Shown here: in pieces, positions 1 through 7,601 of the stretch
Layout of the letters: each line of letters begins with the position of its first letter
Numbering within the stretch: position 1 is the first letter of the stretch
NCBI GenBank assembly: GCA_004296145.1
Contig: SEBM01000176.1
Location: forward strand, 1 to 7,721
Direction: 5' to 3'
From: Flavobacterium sp.
GTDB lineage: Bacteria; Bacteroidota; Bacteroidia; Flavobacteriales; Flavobacteriaceae
Length of the DNA: 7,721 nt
Notes under the pieces: model-generated
Told to the model about the DNA's origin: nothing
Seen by the model: only the letters and a program-made list of their open reading frames with translations
Databases searched by the model: none
Position numbers and translations under genes: made by a program

Positions 1-17
1 ATTGATAAGTCCTAAAT

Positions 18-48
18 ATTGATTATAGAATCCTAACAAATTTATTTG
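18..48 (+). promoter_or_regulatory. possible Bacteroidota-type promoter for the two-gene + strand unit
   Basis: The sequence TTTATTTG at 41-48 matches the Bacteroidota -7 consensus TAnnTTTG at seven of eight positions. An ATTG at 18-21 sits 19 bases upstream, within the usual spacing for the -33 TTTG/TTG element. Transcription would then start around 53-56, giving a leader of about 30 bases before the ATG at 86. A second near-match, GAAATTTG at 58-65, lacks a convincing -33 partner. In such AT-rich DNA, near-matches arise easily by chance, so this is a candidate only. Confidence 0.3.
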
Positions 49-85
49 TCTTTTTCAGAAATTTGCTCTCTCAAAAAAGCAAATT

Positions 86-286
86 ATGATTTACGTTTTT
101 AAAACTTCTGTTGATACAAATTCGAAATTAGAATCGGCTACTATTCTTCTTAATGAATTACTTCCTGATAGTCTGTGGAATTTTGATCTGGAAGATTGCG
201 ATAATATTTTAAGAATTGACAGCCAGTCTCAAATAACAGAACTATTTCTAAAAAATGAGATTTTCGATTGTATCGAATTAGAATAA
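86..286 (+). CDS. small conserved-type hypothetical protein, ferredoxin-like/HMA-like fold without metal motif
   Basis: A 66-residue protein of unknown function. The pattern suggests a compact beta-alpha-beta-beta-alpha-beta fold: a strand at residues 2-9 (IYVFKTSV), a helix at about 12-26, a strand ending in WNFDLEDCDN (31-40), a strand ILRID (41-45), a helix at about 48-57 and a final strand at 58-65. This order resembles the heavy-metal-associated (HMA) fold, but the CxxC metal motif is absent. The two cysteines (38 and 62) are far apart in sequence. There is no signal peptide or membrane segment, so a cytoplasmic location is expected. I recall similar short proteins with the NFDLEDCDNILRI-like core in flavobacteria, but no assigned role. 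The ATG is preceded by an A-rich stretch (CAAAAAAGCAAATT), typical of this phylum. The next gene starts 40 bases downstream on the same strand, so co-transcription is likely. Confidence 0.75.
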   Translation: MIYVFKTSVDTNSKLESATILLNELLPDSLWNFDLEDCDNILRIDSQSQITELFLKNEIFDCIELE

Positions 287-326
287 ATTTCATTTGCCAT
301 ACCTTTTTCAACCTCATCCTATTACA

Positions 327-899
327 ATGGAAGCTACCCTGCATCAAAACAAAACTTTTGACACTATTGATTATTCAGATCAAAAATTATCGGCCAATGA
401 ATTTATAAATTGCGAATTCATCAATTGCAATTTTTCAAAAAGTGATTTCAGCTATATTGATTTTTTAGATTGTACTTTTAAGAACTGTAATGTTTCTTTG
501 GCTGTTCTTAAAAATACAGGGCTAAAAAACATCAAATTTATTGGCTGTAAACTTATGGGACTTGATTTTAGTGCCAGCAACAGTTTTTTATTTTCGATGA
601 ATTTTCAGGATTGCATGATTGATTATTCTACATTTATTTATAAAAAATTAAAGAAAACCAACTTTACTGACTGTTCTCTAAAAGATGTTGATTTCTCTAA
701 TACAGATTTATCACAGGCTGTTTTTAAAAACTGTGATCTTGCTAATGCCACTTTCGTGGATTGTATTTTGGAGAAAACAGATTTCAGGACTTCAAAAAAT
801 TATGCCTTTGATCCTTCAGAAAATAAAATCAAAAGAACCAGGGTTTCGCACACCGCTTTGGCCGGATTGTTAGAAAAGTTTGATTTGGATATCGAATAA
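327..899 (+). CDS. pentapeptide-repeat protein, Qnr-like layout
   Basis: A 190-residue protein built almost wholly of pentapeptide repeats, predicted to fold as a right-handed quadrilateral beta-helix. The central F/L residue recurs every five residues from F26 to F81 and again from L88 to F153. A two-residue phase shift near 82-88 splits the helix into two blocks, about 6.5 coils in all. The C-terminal tail (about 170-190, including HTALAGLLEKFDL) looks helical and recalls the dimerising tail of Qnr and MfpA proteins, which mimic B-DNA and bind DNA gyrase. Gyrase binding or quinolone protection is not shown here; the family includes many proteins of unknown role. All nine cysteines fall at the i-2 inward position. 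The frame extends upstream to a TTG at 294, only 7 bases past the previous stop. The ATG at 327 is preferred because it is a standard start and the eleven extra residues look uncharacteristic. No signal peptide is visible, so it is probably cytoplasmic. Confidence 0.85.
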   Translation: MEATLHQNKTFDTIDYSDQKLSANEFINCEFINCNFSKSDFSYIDFLDCTFKNCNVSLAVLKNTGLKNIKFIGCKLMGLDFSASNSFLFSMNFQDCMIDYSTFIYKKLKKTNFTDCSLKDVDFSNTDLSQAVFKNCDLANATFVDCILEKTDFRTSKNYAFDPSENKIKRTRVSHTALAGLLEKFDLDIE

Positions 900-902
900 A
901 TC

Positions 903-939
903 AAAAAGAGGAATACAAATTGTATCCCTCTTTTTTTTT
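903..939. terminator. rho-independent terminator, probably bidirectional
   Basis: An inverted repeat pairs 903-917 with 921-935 around a three-base AAT loop. It has 14 pairs and one A-C mismatch (912/926), with a GAGG/CCTC core. On the + strand it is followed by a run of nine T (931-939) and lies four bases after the stop of the pentapeptide gene. On the - strand the left arm supplies a five-T tract, so the same hairpin can end the converging SusC/SusD operon, whose last stop is at 963-965. Confidence 0.85.
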
Positions 940-962
940 GAAACTAACTACATGATTTATTT

Positions 963-2528
963 TTATTTCATCCAACGTGGATCACCGACTTCTTCATCAA
1001 TTACTGCTTGATTTTTTACGGTAAAATCGCCATTATCACTATCAACAAACTGCGGATCTAATGTTGTATAGGATGTCGTTGCGTCATATTTAACCGCTGC
1101 AGCCGCTGCAGTATGCAAGCCGGCAGAGTTGAAATAATTATTATTTGAAAACGTCGGCACTGCAGATGATGACTGGTTGGTGTAAATAGCCAATGTTGAA
1201 CTAAAAAGCGTATTACGAACAGCCAGTACATTTGTTGCAAAACGTACATACAATATTCTGTTTGATGCTGTCATTCCTTTGTTAGAAATGGTACAGGCAT
1301 CAATTAGTACATTTGTTGTTAATCCTGTTCCGGTTAGATTCGGAGCATTATCGATACGTATAAAATCACGGCCTACTGCACAATTATTAAAAGTACTATT
1401 CTTAAGAGTAAGACTTCCTAAGTGTGAAGTTCTAAAGTCAAGAAAATCTCCTTGCACTGTCAATACATTTGTAACAATAGAGTTTTCGACGGTAACAGAC
1501 GTAATTTTTGTAATACCAGTACCAGATTGTGACACCAATGATTTTGCAAAATCATGAATATTACATCCGCTAATTAAAAGTGCTCCGTAACCAGGGCTTA
1601 CATCAGCATATTTTACAAGTTCTCCTGCCGTTTTATCTCCGTTTACATCCAAATCAATTAAACTTAAAGTCGTAGCGGAAGTAGTCAGATTGAATTTCAC
1701 ATGTAATAAAGGTTTATCACCAACACGCAATCCTCTTATCGTAATTGGTTTATCTAAGGTTATTTCTCCTTTAAAAACCTGATAATCTCCAGGCATCAAT
1801 ACTAAAATGGCATTAGAAGGCGCGGCAGCAATTTTTGCATTTAGATCATCTTCCGGTTTAACCAAAATACCTGTTCCAATATCAATTCCGGTAGTAAAAG
1901 TTACTACACCTCGTTTTTTAGTTCCGTTTAGTAAAGTGGCCGTGTAAGGCGTTTCACTTGTAAGACCGGTTACTGTCGCTTGTCCTGCTATTTTTTCTGC
2001 AGGTGTAATCGTATGTATAATGCCACCCGGCGCCAATGATATTTGTGTTACAGCACTGTTTGGTGTCCATTTTAATATAATTTCCTTTGCATCAATATCA
2101 TCGTCCTGCACAGGAAAGAAAATTTGTTCCGATAAGGTCGTTGCTGACGTAACAGACCATTTGGAATCTGCCAATCCTGTACTACTAACTGATTTTACCC
2201 TTATGGAATACACTGTTTCTCCTTCTAACTGAACAAGTAAAGGCAATTCTGATGGACTAACCTCAACCGTTTTAAATATTGTTTTAAATTCCGGATCATC
2301 TGCGCTGAATTCTACAATATAATGTCCAGCAGCTTCTGAATCTTTTATCGTCCAGTTTAATTCTACAGCAGTCTGATTTCTCACTCTTGCTTTTAATCCG
2401 ATAGGAGAAAACTCCCTGTTTATGTCCAAATTTTCTATTACACCTTCATTATAACTATCACAACCTGAAACCGCAAAAGTTATCATTAACGAAGCTATTA
2501 ATCCGTTTACTATATATCTTGTTTTCAT
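963..2528 (-). CDS. surface lipoprotein with Fn3-like domains and DUF4957/DUF5123-like beta-helix
   Basis: A 521-residue predicted lipoprotein, probably on the cell surface as an accessory glycan-binding protein of the SusC/SusD system. A hydrophobic leader ends in the lipobox VSGC, with the lipidated Cys at residue 23. Two fibronectin-III-like beta-sandwich domains follow, at about 41-131 (including VELNWTIKDSEAAGHYIVEF) and 135-213. The rest is a parallel beta-helix. Its first part (about 225-365), starting near LNAKIAAAPSNAILVLMPGD and containing PITIRGL, resembles DUF4957. Its second part (about 370-521) resembles DUF5123, with N-rich turns (LKNSTFNNC, FSNNNYFNS) and the ending LDPQFVDSDNGDFTV...GDPRW. 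I know these families from SusC/SusD neighbourhoods in pectin-type loci; binding to pectin here is inference. No clear lyase or hydrolase catalytic motif is seen. An upstream ATG at 2549 would overlap the SusD gene by 17 bases. The ATG at 2528 is preferred because it lies four bases after the SusD stop and gives a standard lipoprotein leader. Confidence 0.85.
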   Translation of the reverse strand: MKTRYIVNGLIASLMITFAVSGCDSYNEGVIENLDINREFSPIGLKARVRNQTAVELNWTIKDSEAAGHYIVEFSADDPEFKTIFKTVEVSPSELPLLVQLEGETVYSIRVKSVSSTGLADSKWSVTSATTLSEQIFFPVQDDDIDAKEIILKWTPNSAVTQISLAPGGIIHTITPAEKIAGQATVTGLTSETPYTATLLNGTKKRGVVTFTTGIDIGTGILVKPEDDLNAKIAAAPSNAILVLMPGDYQVFKGEITLDKPITIRGLRVGDKPLLHVKFNLTTSATTLSLIDLDVNGDKTAGELVKYADVSPGYGALLISGCNIHDFAKSLVSQSGTGITKITSVTVENSIVTNVLTVQGDFLDFRTSHLGSLTLKNSTFNNCAVGRDFIRIDNAPNLTGTGLTTNVLIDACTISNKGMTASNRILYVRFATNVLAVRNTLFSSTLAIYTNQSSSAVPTFSNNNYFNSAGLHTAAAAAVKYDATTSYTTLDPQFVDSDNGDFTVKNQAVIDEEVGDPRWMK

Positions 2529-2532
2529 ATTG

Positions 2533-4332
2533 TTAATATTTATAATCATTAACCAATTTTCCGTTACTTGACTCTATAAACACCTGCCAGATCGGCCAGA
2601 ATTGTCTTTCATCAGGATTCATACCCGGCTTGTAAAGGGTATTTATTTTGGTATCGCTGGCCGCACCCGTCCATGTCCAGTCAAATGAAGTATAATCTGG
2701 TCCGGGGTTTGTAATTTCTCCACGATTTAAACCATAAATATCCAGACTTACTTTGTCTGCTTTGTATTTAAAATATAAAGTAGTCGGAACATCTGCATAC
2801 TGACCTGCACGTTTAGAAAGATCAGCCATTTTGGCTTTAGCTTCGTCTAATTTTGTTTTAAGCAAATTCCAACGAATAAGAGCTTGTTTACGTTCCATTT
2901 CACCTGTAAACTCAAATTTATTTTCTTCTACCAAAGCATTAAACATGGCTTGCTTGCTTGTCAAAGCGTTTACATAAGTTTCTACTTTCACAGCCTGATC
3001 TGCAGATGCAAAAGCTCTACTGCGAATTTGTTTCAGATATGGTGCCGCAGCACCCGGGCCTTCAATTTCATTGGCAGCTTCGGCAGCAATTAAAAGTACT
3101 TCTGCATAACGCATGTAAATTTTATTTACGCCGTCGTCATTTGTAGAAGTCACAAAACGGGTCATCCATTCGTAACGGTATTTGCCAAAATACCAGGTAT
3201 TTAATGCTCCCAATTCTTGTTTTGCCACTTTGTTTACAGCTGCACCATATTTATAAGGCACACAGGTAACATCTCTACGGGTGTCTGCCTGATCATAATC
3301 GTAAAAAACAGTTGGCAGCGGTCCTGCAGTTCCTCCTCGGTTTGCACCATTGGCATGAAACTGATCGTCTGTTGTATGACGAACAGCGAATGTAAATAAC
3401 ATACGTCCTCTACCATCTCCAAATGGAATTTCCCAAAGAGATTCTCCACCTGCCATTAGGTTTTCCTGATTGTATTTTCTCCAAAACGTTTCAAATGATG
3501 ATTCCAAATGTGCTGATCCGCTTCCAATAACTGATCTCGATTCATCTAGAGCCAGCTTGTACATTGTTGCTACAGAAAGGAGAGGATCGTTGCTTCTTCT
3601 TATTCCATCAGGATATTGTTGATATCCGCTTGCAGCCAATGCTAAACGCGCACGAAAACCCTTTACAAAAGCTTTGTTTATTCTTTCTACAGTGCTCGTT
3701 GCTGCTGTTTCATTTGGCCACGGAACCAATGTAGCGGCTTCTCCTAAATCTGCAATAATTTGTTTGTAAATTACATCACGACTAGATTTTGGCAAATAAA
3801 GCGTTTCTGTAGTAATAGGTTCAAAACGGGCAGGAACATCTCCCCACGCTTTTACTAAATCAGCATAATAAATAGCTCTTAATGTTAATGCTTCGCCTAA
3901 TAAATAGCCTAGTTCTGTACCCGGTTTTGGATCACCGTAAGTTCTCAAACCACTAATACAAATATTGGCACGCTCAATTCCCATATACATCATTGCCCAG
4001 GCATTATTTGTTGTATTCATCTGAGAATTGCCCGGTCTGGCATCATAAGTACATAAATCAGAAGCATCACTTACTGTTTGTGACGAATTATACCATTCTG
4101 AATCTGTATTTAATCCGTAAAAAGGAAGAAAACGACCTCTGTAAGAGTTTGTTTCAGCAAATGGAATTTTTATACCGTCTACAGCACCTTTTGCCAATTC
4201 AGCATTGGCAAAAATGAATTCCGGTTTTAATGTTGATTTCGCAGGAGCATCTAAATAATCATCTGAAAGTTCCTGGCAGGAAGTGAAAAGACTTGCTATA
4301 ACAAATCCTGCAATTAGTATTTTATGTTTCAT
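2533..4332 (-). CDS. SusD/RagB-family starch-binding-like outer-membrane lipoprotein
   Basis: A 599-residue SusD-family lipoprotein that forms the lid over its SusC partner and captures oligosaccharides at the cell surface. The leader MKHKILIAGFVIASLFTSC ends in a lipobox with the lipidated Cys at residue 19. The N-terminal SusD-like region (about 20-245) contains the alpha-helical TPR-type scaffold: GIERANICISGLR (118-130), GEALTLRAIYYADLVKAWGD (146-165) and the helix around AFVKGFRARLALAASGY (221-237). The C-terminal RagB/SusD region carries the hallmark YMRYAEVLLIAAEAANE (406-422) and a variant of the family segment around EFTGEMERKQALIRW (474-488). It is somewhat longer than many SusD proteins. 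The gene starts 20 bases after susC ends and its stop is four bases before the next start, so the three genes are very probably one transcript. The ligand cannot be read from the sequence. The third gene suggests a pectin-type glycan. Confidence 0.95.
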   Translation of the reverse strand: MKHKILIAGFVIASLFTSCQELSDDYLDAPAKSTLKPEFIFANAELAKGAVDGIKIPFAETNSYRGRFLPFYGLNTDSEWYNSSQTVSDASDLCTYDARPGNSQMNTTNNAWAMMYMGIERANICISGLRTYGDPKPGTELGYLLGEALTLRAIYYADLVKAWGDVPARFEPITTETLYLPKSSRDVIYKQIIADLGEAATLVPWPNETAATSTVERINKAFVKGFRARLALAASGYQQYPDGIRRSNDPLLSVATMYKLALDESRSVIGSGSAHLESSFETFWRKYNQENLMAGGESLWEIPFGDGRGRMLFTFAVRHTTDDQFHANGANRGGTAGPLPTVFYDYDQADTRRDVTCVPYKYGAAVNKVAKQELGALNTWYFGKYRYEWMTRFVTSTNDDGVNKIYMRYAEVLLIAAEAANEIEGPGAAAPYLKQIRSRAFASADQAVKVETYVNALTSKQAMFNALVEENKFEFTGEMERKQALIRWNLLKTKLDEAKAKMADLSKRAGQYADVPTTLYFKYKADKVSLDIYGLNRGEITNPGPDYTSFDWTWTGAASDTKINTLYKPGMNPDERQFWPIWQVFIESSNGKLVNDYKY

Positions 4333-4352
4333 CTTGTGAAATTTTTCTTTTA

Positions 4353-7300
4353 TTAAAAATTAAGGTTTAGACCAAAAACCAATTGTCTGCTGCGCGGATA
4401 TGCTGAGTAATCTACACCCGGAGTAAGAGGTGTATTTCTTCTTGTCGAAGCTTCAGGATCCGGACCAGAATATTTAGTAATAATAAAAACATTACTGGCT
4501 GTCAGATAAAATCTTAGCTTAGAGATACCCAATGCAGAAATAAGTGATGACGGAGAAGTATATCCCAAAGTCAGCGTATTCAGTCTCAGGAAAGAACCAT
4601 CTTCTACAGCCCAGTCACTAAAAACATAGCGGGCCATATAAGGCGACCACATTGTTGTATTGGCATTAAGGGCTGTCAGTGCTGCCGGATCTGTAACCAA
4701 TTGTCCAGTTGCAGGATCAAAATTTGTCCATCTTTGACCATCTGCCATTTCAGAACTTAAATTTCTATATTGTCCGTCTGGGTTTGAGGTAGTAAATTCT
4801 ACTTTATTAGCATTATAAACATCATTTCCGATACTGTAATTAAAAGCGGCAGAAAGATCAAAACCATAAGCATTCGCATTTAAGATAAAACCTCCGGTGC
4901 TTTTTGGATTTGCATTTCCGATTACAGTACGGTCACTTGCATTTAGCAAACCGTCTCCGTTAACATCTTTTAATTTCATATAACCCGGTTGTACAGTTCC
5001 AACCACTGTCGAAGCGTTTACGACTCCTTCAGGATTTCTTGATCCATCAGGAAGAAAATAAGGTTTAAGCGTGTAAGTAGTTCCGTTATAAGTAAAGTCT
5101 GAAACCTCATAACGTCCGTCGCTTTTGTAGCCATACATAATACCGACCGGCTGCCCTACTCTTACATCAAAATCGTTTCCGATTGCTGTTGAAGCCCAGC
5201 CGGAAGCTGCTCCAAAATTATCCATTATACCAAGTGAATTGATACGATTGGTATTAAATCCTGCGTTTAAAGAAAGGCTTACACCAAATTTAGCTCTTTC
5301 TACAATGGCTAAGTTTAAGGTAGCTTCTACACCACTGTTCTGAATCTCACCCATGTTTCTGTATTGAAAATCATAAGCAGATCCGGCAATCGGAAAATTA
5401 ACCAAAAGATCTTTAGTAATATTTTTATAAACATCTACAGAACCTGTAATACGGCTTTTGAAAAAATCAAAATCCAAACCTGCGTTTTGTGTTACTGTAG
5501 TTTCCCATTTAAGATCAGGATTTGCCATTGTTTTTGACCCCGCCCAGAAACTATCAACTCCGTTTATCCACGGAGAAATAGTCGATTGAAAACTTTGAAT
5601 TGTCTGACCTGTCGGAATATTATTGTTTCCGGCTTCACCATAACTCAATCTTAGTTTAAGCGAATTAATCCATGTTGCATTTTTTAGGAAACTTTCTTCC
5701 GATATTTTCCATGCGGCAGCGGCAGCAGGGAAATATCCCCAACGGTTATCGCCAAGAAACTTACTTGATCCGTCGGCACGATACGTTGCTGTAAAAAGAT
5801 AACGCCCTTTAAATTCATAATTAATACGGCCAAAGAAAGAAAGCAATTTATCATCAGGAAGATAATTGTTATCTACAGATTGTGGCGTTCCCTGTGTAGT
5901 CAGTTTTTTTGCCTGTTCAAAATCATAAAACTTTCCGAAACCCTGAATTACAGTGTTTAAATCATTTCTTTCATAATTAATTGACTCTTCTCCAAGAAGG
6001 ATTTTTAAATCATGATTATCACCAAGTGCTTTTTTAAAATCATAATTCAGCGTATTTGCATTTCTAAAACGAGTATCTTTTCTGTCAGATATTGTTAACG
6101 CAGGCATTCCCTGCAATTCTGCAACGGGAGCATTGTTTACGTAATAAGTAGAACTTCCAAAAAAACGATAATCTTGATAGTTATAATTATCTAATCCTAA
6201 GTCGGTTTTAAAAACCAATTTGTCTGTTATTTTCCACGAAAAACTTCCCAACATATTGAAATTCTTTCTTAGCTGCTGGCGATCAGTATCGGCAATAGCA
6301 ACAAAAGGATTTACTAAATAACCCGAAACGGCTTCGTCTGTATTGTCTGTCGTAAGTCCCGGAACCGGAATTGGCGCATAACCTACAGTATGTTTTAATC
6401 TTGAATCGGCAGACGAAACTTCATTTTGTTCATTAACTCCTCCTCCATTCACTTCAGTATCAGAATAACGCATCGTAAAAGAAAGGTCAATTTTGTCTGT
6501 GGCTTTGCTGTTTAAAGAAAGAGACAGGTTATTTCTTTTAAAATCTGAGCCCAGCATAATTGCTTTTTCATCATAATGGGCATAATTAAAATTAAAACTC
6601 AATTTATCAGAACCTCCTCTAATCGCTAAATCACGGCTTTGAACTTCTCCTGTCTGGTCAAAAATCTGCTTTTGCCAGTTATTTCCTTTCATACCTTTGT
6701 ACATATCATAATCCTGCCACGATCCGAAATATTTTTCATAAGAATTCAAATCGGTTTTGTCTTTTAGCAAAGCATATTCATATTGCCATTTTACGTAATC
6801 GTCAGGTTGTAAAACATCAATTGTGTTTGCTAGTTTTTTCATACCATAAAACATATTGTAGTTTACAGACACTTTACCGTCTTTTCCTTTTTTTGTAGTG
6901 ATGATAACAACTCCGTAAGCACCTCTTGATCCATAAATTGCGGTTGAAGAAGCATCTTTTAATATCGTCATGGAGTCAATATCCGAAGATGAAATATCAC
7001 TAATGCTGTTTACCGGAAATCCGTCCACGATATACAATGGCGAACTATCCTGTGTCAAAGATCCGTTACCACGAATCCTGATTTTAATTTCTGAATCCGG
7101 CGAACCTTCCGAAGACGTAACCTGAACTCCGGCGATGCGCCCTGTTAAAGCTTCGGCAACATTTGAAACGGGTACTTTTCGCAAATCATTTCCAGTCAAA
7201 GTAGAAACTGCTCCTGTCAGATCCGATTTTTTTGAAGTTCCATATCCAATAACAACGACTTCATTTAGATTATTGGAATCTTCCGTTAAGGAAACATCTA

Positions 7301-7601
7301 CTTTTGATTTTCCTTCAACAGAAATCTCTTTGGTTTTAAATCCAATAAATGAAAAACTCAAAATCGCTTTCGGATTTGAGACTTTTATTTTGTAACGGCC
7401 GTCAAAATCAGTAGATGAACTGTTTTTGGTTCCTTTTTCTAATATGTTTACACCCGGCAAAGACAGCCCAGATGCATCTTTAACCGTTCCTTCCAGCGTT
7501 ACAGACTGTGCTCTCATTTGGTTGCTCACGAGCAAACACAAAAAGAGAACAACTGTAAAATAACAATTTGCTCCTTTTAGGGATAAATCTTTAAAATTCA
7601 T
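4353..7601 (-). CDS. SusC/RagA-family TonB-linked outer-membrane transporter
   Basis: A 1082-residue TonB-dependent transporter that imports oligosaccharides across the outer membrane, with SusD as its lid. A signal peptide occupies about 1-31 (hydrophobic YFTVVLFLCLLV, cleavage likely between A31 and Q32). A carboxypeptidase-regulatory-like beta-sandwich follows at about 35-106 (GLSLPGVNILEKGT, FDGRYKIKV). The plug begins with NEVVVIGYG (113-121) and SDLTGAVS (126-133). It includes SSPLYIVDGFPV (186-197) and the SusC signature around ILKDASSTAIYGSRGAYGVV (213-232). The barrel runs from about 240 to the terminal F1082, including GYFPAAAAAWKISEE (622-636) and NVFIITKYSGPDPEAS (1037-1052). An EF-hand-like loop, DVNGDGLLNASD (879-890), is a common SusC feature. 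There is no N-terminal secretin/TonB short (STN) domain, so signalling to an anti-sigma factor is not expected. Regulation more likely rests with a regulator outside the window. Length is typical and the frame is intact. It is the first gene of the operon. Confidence 0.97.
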   Translation of the reverse strand: MNFKDLSLKGANCYFTVVLFLCLLVSNQMRAQSVTLEGTVKDASGLSLPGVNILEKGTKNSSSTDFDGRYKIKVSNPKAILSFSFIGFKTKEISVEGKSKVDVSLTEDSNNLNEVVVIGYGTSKKSDLTGAVSTLTGNDLRKVPVSNVAEALTGRIAGVQVTSSEGSPDSEIKIRIRGNGSLTQDSSPLYIVDGFPVNSISDISSSDIDSMTILKDASSTAIYGSRGAYGVVIITTKKGKDGKVSVNYNMFYGMKKLANTIDVLQPDDYVKWQYEYALLKDKTDLNSYEKYFGSWQDYDMYKGMKGNNWQKQIFDQTGEVQSRDLAIRGGSDKLSFNFNYAHYDEKAIMLGSDFKRNNLSLSLNSKATDKIDLSFTMRYSDTEVNGGGVNEQNEVSSADSRLKHTVGYAPIPVPGLTTDNTDEAVSGYLVNPFVAIADTDRQQLRKNFNMLGSFSWKITDKLVFKTDLGLDNYNYQDYRFFGSSTYYVNNAPVAELQGMPALTISDRKDTRFRNANTLNYDFKKALGDNHDLKILLGEESINYERNDLNTVIQGFGKFYDFEQAKKLTTQGTPQSVDNNYLPDDKLLSFFGRINYEFKGRYLFTATYRADGSSKFLGDNRWGYFPAAAAAWKISEESFLKNATWINSLKLRLSYGEAGNNNIPTGQTIQSFQSTISPWINGVDSFWAGSKTMANPDLKWETTVTQNAGLDFDFFKSRITGSVDVYKNITKDLLVNFPIAGSAYDFQYRNMGEIQNSGVEATLNLAIVERAKFGVSLSLNAGFNTNRINSLGIMDNFGAASGWASTAIGNDFDVRVGQPVGIMYGYKSDGRYEVSDFTYNGTTYTLKPYFLPDGSRNPEGVVNASTVVGTVQPGYMKLKDVNGDGLLNASDRTVIGNANPKSTGGFILNANAYGFDLSAAFNYSIGNDVYNANKVEFTTSNPDGQYRNLSSEMADGQRWTNFDPATGQLVTDPAALTALNANTTMWSPYMARYVFSDWAVEDGSFLRLNTLTLGYTSPSSLISALGISKLRFYLTASNVFIITKYSGPDPEASTRRNTPLTPGVDYSAYPRSRQLVFGLNLNF

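Noticed and set aside
1..15. Possible C-terminal codons of an upstream + strand gene (ATT GAT AAG TCC TAA).
   Set aside because: Four codons and a stop are too few to tell a gene end from chance in AT-rich DNA.
294..326. TTG start that would add eleven residues to the pentapeptide protein.
   Set aside because: The ATG at 327 is a standard start and leaves a normal 40-base spacer. The added residues show no repeat pattern.
1095..1112. GC-richer tandem GCTGCAG-like stretch with two CTGCAG palindromes.
   Set aside because: It simply encodes a run of five alanines in the lipoprotein near its C-terminus; there is no sign of a mobile or regulatory element.
1279..1557. Open frames on the + strand inside the three - strand genes, such as this 92-codon one.
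   Set aside because: They lie antisense to clear coding sequence with family signatures, have no recognisable protein features and overlap no gap; they are shadows.
2529..2549. Upstream ATG for the beta-helix lipoprotein, overlapping the SusD gene.
   Set aside because: It would place MIININN before a complete lipoprotein leader. The ATG at 2528, four bases after the SusD stop, fits better.
4930..4970. EF-hand/dockerin-like loop (DVNGDGLLNASD) in the SusC barrel, looking like a possible cohesin-dockerin link.
   Set aside because: A single DxNxDG loop at this place is common in SusC-family transporters and is probably a calcium-binding extracellular loop, not a dockerin.
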